Under the pieces are notes generated by a model, which worked only from the letters and a program-made list of their open reading frames with translations, was not told the DNA's origin and searched no databases. Of a stretch of 64,000 nt of DNA, positions 33,715 through 43,496 are shown in pieces. The stretch's first letter is position 1; each line of letters opens with the position of its first letter. Both the position numbers and the translations under genes were made by a program. The DNA is from Cohaesibacter celericrescens (GTDB lineage Bacteria; Pseudomonadota; Alphaproteobacteria; Rhizobiales; Cohaesibacteraceae). The stretch covers positions 186,001 to 250,000 of the forward strand of contig NZ_PKUQ01000042.1 in NCBI RefSeq assembly GCF_002866925.1. The letters are read 5' to 3'.

Positions 33715-36467
33715 GTATTGAAATAACTAAAGAACAGGACGAACTGTTCCATATGCAACTGGATGTCTTGAAAAAGCATCTGGCGGCTGATCCAAAGTCA
33801 CTTAACAGTGTGTTTGTTGCCGATGGCACACAAGCAATGGCTTGGGAATTCCAGCAACCGGAAATCGGAGAACGCTTCATTAGCGTTCTCTGGAACCTGT
33901 TGCTGCGCGATGATGATATGAGCATCGTGTTGCAACGCTTCCTTTGGGATTTGCCTCTCAAGTTCAAACGCAAATTTATCAAAGCACTCGACACCCATTT
34001 GTCAGACCGCTACCCGATGTTCAAAGGCTTGTCTGTTGATTGGCCTGCAAACAACTACATCCCGCCCTATATCCGGCCGGCTGAAGATCGCAGCAAAGAT
34101 TTCGAGTTGGTCAATCAGGGCTATCTTGGTTATCAATCGTTGGGGTATAGCCTGCGTGAAGTGGACATGTTCGTTTGGTTGGAAGTGTTGCGCGACAAGC
34201 AATGCGAAGACAAGCCTTGCGAACTGGGCGTATTGATGGAACGCCATAGGAAAATGGAAAAGGTCGGCGGCTGTCCTGTCAAAATCCATATTCCCGAAAT
34301 GATCGACCTGATTGGCAAAGGCAAAATACGTCAAGCGCTGGAGCTCATCGAGTCTTGCAACCCCTTGCCGAATGTGACGGGACGCGTTTGCCCGCAAGAG
34401 CATCAGTGTCAGGGCGTGTGCAAACATACCAAACGGCCGATCGAAATCGGTCAAATCGAATGGTATTTGCCCGAGCATGAAAAACTCGCTGATCCAGATC
34501 GAATGGCAAAATATGCCGGCATTCCCAACCCTTGGGATCAGGCAGAGAAACCTCCCATTGCCGTGGTTGGGTCGGGCCCATCCGGCCTGATCAATGCCTA
34601 TCTGTTGGCGGTTGAAGGCTTTCCTGTCACTGTGTTCGAGGCATTCCATGAATTGGGTGGCGTGTTGCGTTACGGCATCCCCGAATTCCGGTTACCCAAC
34701 AGCCTGATTGATGATGTTGTAGCCAAAATCGATGCCCTTGGCGGCAGATTTGTCAAAAATTTTGTGGTCGGTAAAACAGCCACATTGGACGATCTGAAAG
34801 AAGCTGGTTTCTGGAAAATCTTTGTTGGCTCCGGTGCAGGTCTTCCCACTTTCATGAATGTACCGGGCGAGCATTTGCTCGGTGTGATGTCAGCCAATGA
34901 GTTCCTGACCCGCGTCAACCTGATGCGCGGTCTGGATGCATCCTATGAAACGCCACTGCCCGATGTAAAAGACAAAAACATCCTGATCATCGGTGGTGGC
35001 AACACCGCAATGGACGCCGCCCGCACAGCCAAACGTCTTGGCGGTAATGTCACCATCGTCTATCGCCGGACTCAATCGGAAATGCCCGCCCGCGTGGAAG
35101 AATTGCATCACGCGTTGGAAGAAGGCATTGGACTGGCCGAGCTGCGTGGCCCTCGTGAATTTATCGGGGATTCTCATACGCACTTTGTCACGCACGCACT
35201 TGTCGATGTAAATGAGTTGGGTGAAGCCGATGCCTCTGGTCGTCGTCGTCCGGTAGCAACAGGCGAGACCATTCGTATGCCTGCCGATCTGGTGATCATG
35301 GCGCTTGGCAACAAGTCCAATCCGATTATTCCAGCCTCGGAGCCAGGTCTCAAACTCAGCAAATGGGGAACGATCGAAGTCGAAGAGGGCAGCCAAGAAA
35401 CCTCCATTGCCGATGTTTATACCGGTGGCGATGCCGCTCGCGGCGGCTCAACTGCTATTATGGCTGCAGGCGATGGTCAAGCCGCTGCGCGTGAGATTGT
35501 CGGTGACATCACGTTCGATGCGGAAACCATTCGCAACATGGTCCAGAAAGCTGACTATTACACTGGTCTGGGTCAGGAAGATCAGGCCATCCTCAAACAC
35601 TCAAGCCTTGCCTCTGGCATTGTCGAAATGACGGTCCGAGCACCGGTTGTGGCACGGTCGGCCAAAGCTGGGCAATTTGTGCGGGTTTTGGCAACTGACG
35701 ATGGCGAACTGATCCCTCTGACATTGGCTGATTGGAACGAAGAAGCCGGTACCATTGATCTGGTTATTCAGGGAATGGGAACCTCGACAAAATTGATGAA
35801 CCAAATGGCTGTTGGCGACGCTTTTGCTGGTATCGCCGGCCCACTTGGATCTCCAAGCCATGTGCAATCATTTGCGGAAGATGAAACCGCTGTGTTTGCC
35901 GCCGGCGGTGTTGGGTTGCCTGCCATCTACCCCATTGCCAAAGCCCATCTGGAAATCGGCAATCATGTGACCATGATCATCGGCTTCCGCTCAGCGGATC
36001 ACCTTTTCTGGACAGGAGACGACGAGCGCATGGGCCTGTTAAAAGCCCAATATGGCGACAAACTTGATGTGATCTATTGCTCCAATGATGGCACCTTTGG
36101 CATCAAAGGCTTTGTCACCACGCCGCTGGAAGAAATGCTTAAAGCAGGCAACATTTCCAATGGTCGCAAAATTGCCGAAGTCATCTCGGTTGGACCGCCA
36201 ATGATGATGCGCGCAGTCAGCGATATGACCAAACCATATGGCGTTCCAACGGTTGTCAGCCTCAATTCCATTATGGTGGATGCCACCGGCATGTGCGGGG
36301 CCTGTATGGTGCCTGTACTGGAAGATGGCAAATCTCTCCGCCTGCACGCATGTATTGACGGACCAGAGTTCAACGCCCACAGCGTAGAATGGGACAAGTT
36401 TATGCCGCGTTTCAACCAGTTCAAAACGCAGGAAGTGCGCAGTATGGAGCTTCACGGTCTCAACTGA
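33711..36467 (+). CDS. Fused NfnB-NfnA-type flavoprotein (NAD(P)H/ferredoxin oxidoreductase) with novel N-terminal domain
   Basis: This 918-residue protein has an unrecognised helical N-terminal part (residues 1-160). A GltD/NfnB-like unit follows: GGCPVKIHIP (about 186), GRVCPQEHQCQGVC (about 224), FAD motif VVGSGPSGLINAYLLA (about 284), NAD(P) motif IIGGGNTAMDAARTAKRLGG (about 424) and YTGGDAARGG (about 570). A DHOD-B/NfnA-like unit ends it: AGQFVRV (about 653), FAAGGVGLPAIYP (about 731) and the [2Fe-2S] loop GMCGAC...HACIDGPEF (about 860). Known NfnAB couples NADH, NADPH and ferredoxin by electron bifurcation as two proteins; here they are fused. The first Fe-S site is altered (CEDKPCE spacing; CGRVC has become TGRVC). 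Coupling to the PFOR gene suggests one complex making NAD(P)H. Confidence 0.85.
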   Translation: MSIEITKEQDELFHMQLDVLKKHLAADPKSLNSVFVADGTQAMAWEFQQPEIGERFISVLWNLLLRDDDMSIVLQRFLWDLPLKFKRKFIKALDTHLSDRYPMFKGLSVDWPANNYIPPYIRPAEDRSKDFELVNQGYLGYQSLGYSLREVDMFVWLEVLRDKQCEDKPCELGVLMERHRKMEKVGGCPVKIHIPEMIDLIGKGKIRQALELIESCNPLPNVTGRVCPQEHQCQGVCKHTKRPIEIGQIEWYLPEHEKLADPDRMAKYAGIPNPWDQAEKPPIAVVGSGPSGLINAYLLAVEGFPVTVFEAFHELGGVLRYGIPEFRLPNSLIDDVVAKIDALGGRFVKNFVVGKTATLDDLKEAGFWKIFVGSGAGLPTFMNVPGEHLLGVMSANEFLTRVNLMRGLDASYETPLPDVKDKNILIIGGGNTAMDAARTAKRLGGNVTIVYRRTQSEMPARVEELHHALEEGIGLAELRGPREFIGDSHTHFVTHALVDVNELGEADASGRRRPVATGETIRMPADLVIMALGNKSNPIIPASEPGLKLSKWGTIEVEEGSQETSIADVYTGGDAARGGSTAIMAAGDGQAAAREIVGDITFDAETIRNMVQKADYYTGLGQEDQAILKHSSLASGIVEMTVRAPVVARSAKAGQFVRVLATDDGELIPLTLADWNEEAGTIDLVIQGMGTSTKLMNQMAVGDAFAGIAGPLGSPSHVQSFAEDETAVFAAGGVGLPAIYPIAKAHLEIGNHVTMIIGFRSADHLFWTGDDERMGLLKAQYGDKLDVIYCSNDGTFGIKGFVTTPLEEMLKAGNISNGRKIAEVISVGPPMMMRAVSDMTKPYGVPTVVSLNSIMVDATGMCGACMVPVLEDGKSLRLHACIDGPEFNAHSVEWDKFMPRFNQFKTQEVRSMELHGLN

Positions 36468-36493
36468 TCTTTTTGGACATCACCAAGCTCAAC

Positions 36494-36534
36494 CGCCGGA
36501 TAGTTGCACTTCAGTGCGATTGTCCGGCGTTTTT
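36494..36534 (+). terminator. Rho-independent terminator of the PFOR-Nfn operon
   Basis: CGCCGGA (36494-36500) pairs with TCCGGCG (36523-36529), and an inner stem (TGCACT with AGTGCGA) extends it; TTTTT follows at 36530-36534. It lies 27 bases after the Nfn-fusion stop. Confidence 0.9.
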
Positions 36535-36610
36535 GTTGCATATCTGACGCGCACGCAAATATGAGTCATTTTTTTATCGATTTGAGTCGTAATTCTATTT
36601 AGGAATTCGA

Positions 36611-36616
36611 TATAAT
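36611..36616 (+). promoter_or_regulatory. Likely -10 element of the tamAB promoter
   Basis: A perfect TATAAT lies 58 bases upstream of the chosen tamA start and directly abuts ATG 36617, so that ATG is unlikely to be the start. No good -35 is seen at 16-18 bases spacing. Confidence 0.4.
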
Positions 36617-36673
36617 ATGCTTGATGTCTGGTTGGGTGCACTATGCGAGACGATGAGTAGGAGAGTTTTGAGT

Positions 36674-38629
36674 ATGCCGTTTGGCTCGGATACCACAGTG
36701 GAGCGAAAACCTTTTGCCTCCAGAGTTGACCTGTGTCCAACCGTTGCACGCATTTTGCTGGTCGCGGCAATGATGGTATGCGGTTTCTCCACTCCATCCA
36801 CGGCGTTTGAATTGTTCGGCTACGAATTTGGTACCGATGGCATAAAAGCAGTGTCTGAGGACACACAAAGGGAAGATATCCCTGATCCAGTGCGCTATGA
36901 TGTTACTCTTGTCAGCACAGATGAAGAAATGCTCCCCTCTTTGGAAGAGGCATCCCTGTTGGTCGGGCAACAAGACAAGCCGGCATCGGGTACAACGGGA
37001 CTTTTGTTGCGTGTACGCAATGATCAGAAACGCCTGATATCAACACTCTACCGCTCTGGACGTTATGGGGGCACAGTTGATATTACTGTTGATGGTCGCA
37101 CATATGACCAGATCCCACTTGATGAGAATTTGAATGCAAAAGGACCTGCAAGAGTTGAGATCAAAGTGATCCCCGGTGCGGTGTTTGCCTTTTCTAACCC
37201 CAAAGCACGAAGCAGCGATGGCAGTACCGTTTCGCTGGCAGATCTTGGCATTATTGAAGGTCAAGCCGCGCGATCCGAACTGGTTCTGGACGCAGAAAAT
37301 GCATTGGTGGATCGGTATCGCAAACAAGGCTATCCCTTTGCGCGTATCACAGACCGCTCCCTTGAAGCGGACCATGACACCCGTACGCTTGAAGTCTCCC
37401 TCGAAGTTGATCCGGGCAGGCAGGCCAGACTAGGGCGCGCTCAGGTTTCCGGAGCAACAAGCGTCGATGCGGATTTTATTGTTGACCATGCGGATATGAC
37501 GGAAGGCGCACTTTATAGCCCTCAAGAATTGCAAGCTGCCACAAAACGTTTGCGTTCGCTTGGGGTGTTTGAAAGTGTCGTTGTTAAAACAGCCGAGACT
37601 GTGGATGCAGATGGCACTGTGCCCGTTATCATTGACGTCAAAGAACGCAAGCACCGCACCCTCGGAGCTGGTGTTACAATGGGCAATCTGGACGGGATAG
37701 GGCTTGAGGCCTTTTGGACACATCGCAACCTTTTTGGTCGGGCCGAAAGCCTGCGCGTGGAGGCCTCGGTTTCCCGTATTGGCCAAGATCCGTTCTCGGA
37801 CCTTGACTATCATGGTGCTGTGCTCTTTTCGAAACCCGGTATTTTTGGGCCAGCGGGTACGTTTGAAGCTGAGTTGGCCGCAGACTTCACCAATCCGGAC
37901 GCCTATCAGAAAAGGGCGATCAGCGGTGAGATTGGCGTGCGCTACGACTTTTCTGACCAAGTATCAGGCCGCGTTGGTTTGAAGACAGAGTTTGCGCGCA
38001 TTACAGACAGTACTGGAACAGAGCATAGTCTGCTCACCTCTATTCCGCTCGAGCTGAGCTATGACACGCGCGATAACAAACTGGACCCAAGCAAAGGTTT
38101 CCAGATTTTACTCGAAGCCGAACCAACCATAAGCAACAGAGACAATGTGCGCTTTTTCAAAGCCAGCGCAACCGCGACCGCTTATCAAGCTCTGGACAAA
38201 GCCAAACGGTTTGTGATTGCCGGCAAGCTGTCTGCAGGAAGCATTGTTGGTGCATCCAAATCCAATATTCCTGCGGATCGCCGCTACTTCACAGGCGGCG
38301 GCGGCTCCATTCGCGGATATGCTTATCAAGCGGCAGGTCCACGCGATACAAGCAACGACCCTGAAGGCGGGCGCTCCTTTGCACTTGCTTCGCTGGAAGC
38401 CCGGGTGCGGGTAACCGACAGCATTGGTCTGGCCGCCTTTGTCGATACCGGTGGGGCTTTTGATTCCACTCTTCCGGGAACTGATGGCGATTGGTACACA
38501 GGTGTTGGTGCTGGCGTGCGATATTTGACCCCGATTGGCCCGTTGCGCCTTGATGTGGCTATACCGCTCAAAAAAATTGAAGGCGAGCCACAATATGGTG
38601 TTTATTTGGGGTTAGGTCAGGCATTCTGA
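36674..38629 (+). CDS. tamA: Outer-membrane translocation and assembly module TamA (BamA/Omp85 family)
   Basis: The protein (about 651 residues) has a signal segment (ILLVAAMMVCGFSTPSTAFE), three POTRA-like repeats (residues about 60-310), and a C-terminal 16-strand barrel with the Omp85 motif GGGGSIRGYAYQAAGP and a terminal phenylalanine. AGGAG about 10 bases upstream of ATG 36674 supports this start; ATG 36653 and 36617 are alternatives. tamB follows 54 bases downstream, which makes TamA a safer call than BamA. It would insert autotransporters and other outer-membrane proteins. Confidence 0.9.
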   Translation: MPFGSDTTVERKPFASRVDLCPTVARILLVAAMMVCGFSTPSTAFELFGYEFGTDGIKAVSEDTQREDIPDPVRYDVTLVSTDEEMLPSLEEASLLVGQQDKPASGTTGLLLRVRNDQKRLISTLYRSGRYGGTVDITVDGRTYDQIPLDENLNAKGPARVEIKVIPGAVFAFSNPKARSSDGSTVSLADLGIIEGQAARSELVLDAENALVDRYRKQGYPFARITDRSLEADHDTRTLEVSLEVDPGRQARLGRAQVSGATSVDADFIVDHADMTEGALYSPQELQAATKRLRSLGVFESVVVKTAETVDADGTVPVIIDVKERKHRTLGAGVTMGNLDGIGLEAFWTHRNLFGRAESLRVEASVSRIGQDPFSDLDYHGAVLFSKPGIFGPAGTFEAELAADFTNPDAYQKRAISGEIGVRYDFSDQVSGRVGLKTEFARITDSTGTEHSLLTSIPLELSYDTRDNKLDPSKGFQILLEAEPTISNRDNVRFFKASATATAYQALDKAKRFVIAGKLSAGSIVGASKSNIPADRRYFTGGGGSIRGYAYQAAGPRDTSNDPEGGRSFALASLEARVRVTDSIGLAAFVDTGGAFDSTLPGTDGDWYTGVGAGVRYLTPIGPLRLDVAIPLKKIEGEPQYGVYLGLGQAF

Positions 38630-38683
38630 CCCGGCGCATTTTGATTTGCGTGACCATATCTTCAATCCCTGCCTGAGGCCTTA

Positions 38684-41600
38684 ATGATTCCGCTTCGAAA
38701 ATGGCTGCTGCGTGGCCTCTATACTGTTGTTGTCCTGCTGTTGCTGGTTGTTGTGGCAGTCCTGTTTCTGTTGGCAACGTCTCCCGGACGCTCCCTGACC
38801 GTGGGGCTGGTAAATAATCTTGCCAGCTCGGACGATCAAAAAGTCGAATTGGTAGGCCTTGAAAGCGTAATGGGTGCGCTACAGCTGTCTGCTGTGCGCC
38901 TGTCGGATAAACAAGGGGTATGGCTAGAAGCCAAAGGCTTGTCAGCGGATTATTCACTCTCCGATCTTTTGATGCTGCGTTTTTCGGCCAATCATATCAC
39001 ACTTGAACAATTGGCTATCAAGCGCGCCCCCCAAGCCACGGATGCACCCGCCCCTACCGAAAGCGGACCACTCCTTCCTGACATCCCTGCGATAAGAGCA
39101 CAAATCGACGACATTGCGATTAAAAGCATCCAGATCGACGAAACCCTGCTCGGCATACCTGCTTCTCTGAGCCTATCGGGCAAACTTACGCTGGAAGACC
39201 AACCTTTGCGCCTTTCCGGTGCTTTGGATATCCTGCACACAGATGGCGGCAACGGCTATGTCAAAGCGTCATGGGATTTCATACCAGTTCAGAATCGTCG
39301 CAAGATCAATATTTCATTGTTTGGACCAAGAGGAGGGCTTGCCGCACGACTGATGGCAATGAAAGATCTGCCAGCCATTCAAGTGACGCTGGTTGGCGAT
39401 GGGTCTGCAGACGATTGGCAATCTCAACTATCAGTGTCCTTGGATGAAAAACCAATGATTGGCGGGCAGTTGACGGCTCGGCTTGCGAATGGAACACGCA
39501 GGATAGAAGCCCAATTGGACGGCACTTTGGCGCCTTTTGTGCCACAGAGTTTGCTGCCTCTTGTTGCGGGCAAAAGCCAATTGACTTTATCCGCAGAGCA
39601 AATAGGCGACACAAAACTCACCTTGCCCCAGTTTTCATTTACGTCGGAACTGGCAAGTTTAAAAGCCGTGGGTACGGTTGATCTGACAGAAAACACATTG
39701 GATGTTTCAACACGGTTCCAGCTTGGACAAGAGGGAACCCATATTGCCCTCGAACAACCTCAGGGAGCCCCCCTCTATCTTGGTTTGGTTGATCTGGCAG
39801 CTCGCATTCATGGTCCTATGTCTCAAGCGGCATTGCAACTTCAGGGCTCTGTTGCGCATATTGGTAGTGGTCAAACGCTGATTGAAAAAACCACCGTCAG
39901 TGCGACCTCCAACACTTTTGATGTTGGTAACGGAACTGGCCCGATCAAAGCTCTTTTCGCGATTGAACAAGTGGCTACAGGGTCCGACCCTCTGGATCGC
40001 ATGGTGCGGGGTCCCATTACGCTTAGTATTGACAGCACACTCGGCGGTAGCAGTGTTGATCTGACCAAGGCAAAATTGGATGCGGGGCTGCTTTCTGCCG
40101 TGTTTCAGGGCGTTCTATCCGCAAAGGAGCTTGCTCTGGATGGCACCTTCACATTGCGCGATCTTGACGTGATTGAACCAGACCTTGCAGGAGCGCTATC
40201 TGGAGAACTGGCCATCAAAGGCACCGCACAAGCGCCAGCGCTCACTCTTTCTGTCGAAGGCGACGCATTGTCGGTTGCCAATAAAGCCATTGAAGGTTTG
40301 CAGCTTAAGATTTCCGCTGACGCCACACCCAATGCCGCGCTTGCTCTCACAGCACGGTATGCAGGGGCACCTTTGGAAATCAAGGCTGATTTGACCTCTG
40401 ATACAGACGGCAACAAACAGATCGAAAATATTGTGATCAATGCGCCGGATACACAGGTCAAGGGTGCCATTTCCCTGTCGCCAACAGGTTTGGTGAGCGG
40501 TGTATTGGACGCTGAAATTTCTGATTTTAAACAGTTGGGTGCATTGCTGCTGCAACCTGATCTTGAAGGTGCGCTCAAGGCCAAAATTACGCTTTCTGAC
40601 GAGAATGACCGTCAAATGATCGCCCTTGAAGCCGTTGCGCCGCAGATCATAACCAAGGATCTATCGCTTGCAGGTCTCGCGCTTAATGCCCGCATAGTTG
40701 ATCCTTCCAAATCCATGGCCGTGGACGCAAAACTGGATATGGGCGACTTGCGCGCAGGTGGCGAACAACTGCGCCAATTCTCGGCCCGCATGGTTGGGCA
40801 GGATGGCTCATTGCCCTTTTCCGTCACAGCACTATTTTCCAATTCGCCCTTGCAGATACAAGGGACCCTGACCCAACTGGCCAATCAGACTTCGCTCACG
40901 CTAAACCAGTTTGATGCCAGCTGGAAAGGCGTGGCTCTTGCCTTGGTTGGTCCCTCTGAGATTGATCTCAATGATGGAGTTGCTCTTGCCAAGCCCTTGG
41001 CCTTGTCAATCGATGGCGGCAGTGTGCAAGTTTCAGGGAAAGCGGGGGACACACTGGATCTGTCCGTAGCTCTTCGCGGCCTTCCCTTGGCCATTGCCAA
41101 TAAAGTTGCAGCAACGGGGGAAGATATCTCCGGTCAGCTGACCCTAGACGCCCGCATCACAGGGCAGGCAGACAACCCAAGCGTAGACTGGACAGGCACT
41201 GTGTCCAGGTTGTCGGCCAAGTCCATGCGTCAAGCTGGTGTGCCTGCCATGGGCATTGCCACAAAGGGGCTGTTGCAAAACAACATTATCAATGTGCAAA
41301 CAGCCATTACGGGTGGGGGGACAAAACTTGATGTGAATGGAGCTGTTTCCCTTAATAACCAGACCCTTGATTTGGCGGCAGATGGCACTCTGCCCTTCTC
41401 ACTGATAGCGCGAACCTTGGCTGATGCAGGCTTGCGGCTGGATGGCAACGCCAGCCTGTCTGCCAAAATATCCGGCCCACTGTCAAAGCCGGATATCACA
41501 GGTTCTTTAGCCACAAAAGGCACGCGTTTCATAGAGCTGTCGTCCGGTCTGGTGTTGCGTGATTTGTCCGGCACTGTACGGCTGGCCGGCCAAACAGCAC

Positions 41601-42679
41601 AGTTGGACAATTTCCAGGGGCGGATCGGCACAGACGGCACGCTGTCGATGAACGGCACGGTGGGCATTGATCCTGCCGAGCAAATTCCCGCAGACATCAA
41701 GCTCTCCATCAGTAAAGGCACCTTCAAACATGAAGATATCTTGAGCACCCTTTTTGATGCCAATTTGACTCTTGAAGGCAAACTCGCAGGCCAATCAACG
41801 ATTTCGGGCCAAATCAATCTGACCACCACTGAGATATCCATTCCGGAAACCCTGCCGGGCAGCGTGTCTTCTGTCGATGTTCAGCATGTAAATGCCCAAG
41901 GTAAAGTGGCCGAGCAGATCAAAAGCCTTGCTCCCAAACAATCTTCCCAGCAAGCCAAATCATCCGATGGTTCGGCAATTGCTTTGAATATGTCGATTTC
42001 ATCGCCGCGTCGCATCTACCTACGAGGGAGGGGTATTGACGCCGAATTGGGTGGAACCATCCGCATTTTGGGCACTACAGATTCACCAAATCCAGTAGGG
42101 AGCATGTCCTTGACGCGCGGTCGTATGGACCTTTTGACAAAGCGCCTCGAATTTGACAGCGGCAGCGTCAATTTTGCTGGATCGCTGGATCCAAGTCTCG
42201 ATTTTAGCGCCAGTTCAACCAGCAGCGGAACAACCTACACACTCGCTTTGGGTGGTTATGCTTCTGCACCAGAGATCAACCTGTCGTCGTCGCCGGAAAT
42301 GCCGGAAGATGAAATCCTTGCCAACTTGTTCTTTGATCGCGATCTGGCAGATCTGTCGCCATTGCAACTGGTGCAATTGGCCAATGCCATTGCAACAATC
42401 AGCGGGGTGAATTCCGGCCCCGGCGTGCTGGATCGTTTGCGCAATCTGGCGGGAATCGACAATGTTGATGTCAAATCAGATGAAGAAACAGGAGAGACCA
42501 CGGTTGGTGTCGGTCGATATCTCAACGACAAGACCTATCTCAACGTTGAAAAAGGCACTGCCAGCGATTCTGGCAAGGTAACAATTGATCTCGAAATCTC
42601 AAAAAGCTTCAAGGCCCGCGGTGAGGCCGACACCAGTGGCAATTCAAAAGCCGGTATCTTTTTCGAAAAAGACTATTAG
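38684..42679 (+). CDS. tamB: Translocation and assembly module inner-membrane component TamB
   Basis: This 1331-residue protein has one N-terminal membrane anchor (VVVLLLLVVVAVLFLLATSPG, residues about 15-35) and then a very long beta-rich, taco-like AsmA-type region. It ends in the conserved TamB domain (DUF490, about residues 1000-1331) with AINFAG-like SVNFAG, ASAPEINLSSSPEMPEDEIL and the final GIFFEKDY. It bridges inner and outer membranes with TamA and is implicated in outer-membrane protein insertion and lipid transport. GAGG precedes ATG 38684. It is convergent with the HAD phosphatase gene 33 bases away. Confidence 0.93.
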   Translation: MIPLRKWLLRGLYTVVVLLLLVVVAVLFLLATSPGRSLTVGLVNNLASSDDQKVELVGLESVMGALQLSAVRLSDKQGVWLEAKGLSADYSLSDLLMLRFSANHITLEQLAIKRAPQATDAPAPTESGPLLPDIPAIRAQIDDIAIKSIQIDETLLGIPASLSLSGKLTLEDQPLRLSGALDILHTDGGNGYVKASWDFIPVQNRRKINISLFGPRGGLAARLMAMKDLPAIQVTLVGDGSADDWQSQLSVSLDEKPMIGGQLTARLANGTRRIEAQLDGTLAPFVPQSLLPLVAGKSQLTLSAEQIGDTKLTLPQFSFTSELASLKAVGTVDLTENTLDVSTRFQLGQEGTHIALEQPQGAPLYLGLVDLAARIHGPMSQAALQLQGSVAHIGSGQTLIEKTTVSATSNTFDVGNGTGPIKALFAIEQVATGSDPLDRMVRGPITLSIDSTLGGSSVDLTKAKLDAGLLSAVFQGVLSAKELALDGTFTLRDLDVIEPDLAGALSGELAIKGTAQAPALTLSVEGDALSVANKAIEGLQLKISADATPNAALALTARYAGAPLEIKADLTSDTDGNKQIENIVINAPDTQVKGAISLSPTGLVSGVLDAEISDFKQLGALLLQPDLEGALKAKITLSDENDRQMIALEAVAPQIITKDLSLAGLALNARIVDPSKSMAVDAKLDMGDLRAGGEQLRQFSARMVGQDGSLPFSVTALFSNSPLQIQGTLTQLANQTSLTLNQFDASWKGVALALVGPSEIDLNDGVALAKPLALSIDGGSVQVSGKAGDTLDLSVALRGLPLAIANKVAATGEDISGQLTLDARITGQADNPSVDWTGTVSRLSAKSMRQAGVPAMGIATKGLLQNNIINVQTAITGGGTKLDVNGAVSLNNQTLDLAADGTLPFSLIARTLADAGLRLDGNASLSAKISGPLSKPDITGSLATKGTRFIELSSGLVLRDLSGTVRLAGQTAQLDNFQGRIGTDGTLSMNGTVGIDPAEQIPADIKLSISKGTFKHEDILSTLFDANLTLEGKLAGQSTISGQINLTTTEISIPETLPGSVSSVDVQHVNAQGKVAEQIKSLAPKQSSQQAKSSDGSAIALNMSISSPRRIYLRGRGIDAELGGTIRILGTTDSPNPVGSMSLTRGRMDLLTKRLEFDSGSVNFAGSLDPSLDFSASSTSSGTTYTLALGGYASAPEINLSSSPEMPEDEILANLFFDRDLADLSPLQLVQLANAIATISGVNSGPGVLDRLRNLAGIDNVDVKSDEETGETTVGVGRYLNDKTYLNVEKGTASDSGKVTIDLEISKSFKARGEADTSGNSKAGIFFEKDY

Positions 42680-42712
42680 AACGCAGACGGTGCCAGCTAC
42701 GCGACAAGCCCG

Positions 42713-43402
42713 TCACGCAGGTGTGGCTGATAACATGGTTTCAATCTCGGCCAACGTTCTGACGATGTGAGACGCCCCACTTTTGGTCAATTTAGCAGCG
42801 TGACTGTCTTCGCATCCGAGTAGGTGACTGCCCCCAACAAAGCCAATGATGTGATCAATTTCGGCCGCCTTGGCACCCACCGTGCCCGCGATACCATCTT
42901 CGATCACCAGACAATTACGAGGGGATACCCCCAGTTTGTCTGCTGCATAGAAGAAAATATCCGGAGCTGGTTTGCCTTTTGCGACCAGATCGCAGCTATA
43001 GGCTTTGTCCCTGAAGCATCCATCCAGACCGACAAGCTCCAGCGAATATTGCAACCGATCCGGGCTACTGCCGGACGCAATGCAATAGGGAATGGCCTCT
43101 GCATCAAGCGTGCCCAGAAGATCCATCGTGCCGGGGATCAAGGTGAGGTCCGTAGCAAAGCGTTCAAATATGCGTTTGGCCCAGCGCTCAGGGAATTCGA
43201 TCCCTGGGTTTTGGCCACTGTGTTGCTCGATATACTCGGCGATGGCGCTGTTGGAGTGCCCAAGAAAGCCATCGACCAATGCTTCCCATGATTTGCCAAT
43301 ACCAAAAGCCTCAAGAGAGCGGTTTAATTCAGACAGAGAGATCAGTTCGCTATCTACCAATACCCCGTCAAAGTCAAAAATGACCGCATCAAACCGTCTC
43401 AT
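42713..43402 (-). CDS. HAD superfamily hydrolase, beta-phosphoglucomutase-like (polyol operon)
   Basis: This 229-residue enzyme has the HAD nucleophile motif FDFDGVLVDSE (residues 8-18), motif II ASGSS, conserved lysine in KGKPAPD and motif IV VIEDGIAG. This class dephosphorylates small sugar or polyol phosphates, or isomerises hexose phosphates. It is the last gene of the polyol cluster, 94 bases after mtlK. A second HAD enzyme of the same length (51210) opens the cluster, and the two are clearly paralogous by motif. Removal of inhibitory sugar phosphates is a reasonable inference. Confidence 0.85.
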   Translation of the reverse strand: MRRFDAVIFDFDGVLVDSELISLSELNRSLEAFGIGKSWEALVDGFLGHSNSAIAEYIEQHSGQNPGIEFPERWAKRIFERFATDLTLIPGTMDLLGTLDAEAIPYCIASGSSPDRLQYSLELVGLDGCFRDKAYSCDLVAKGKPAPDIFFYAADKLGVSPRNCLVIEDGIAGTVGAKAAEIDHIIGFVGGSHLLGCEDSHAAKLTKSGASHIVRTLAEIETMLSATPA

Positions 43403-43496
43403 GCCTAAGTCCTTTGTATAATACTTAAAAGTCGCGCAAACCTTTCACTTTCGCGCGCCAGCATCAACCAAAAACAAACATGCCGGCCTTTTAATC

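Noticed and set aside
34002-34649. 215-codon minus-strand frame opposite the Nfn fusion gene
   Set aside because: Antisense to conserved flavoprotein sequence and without independent support.
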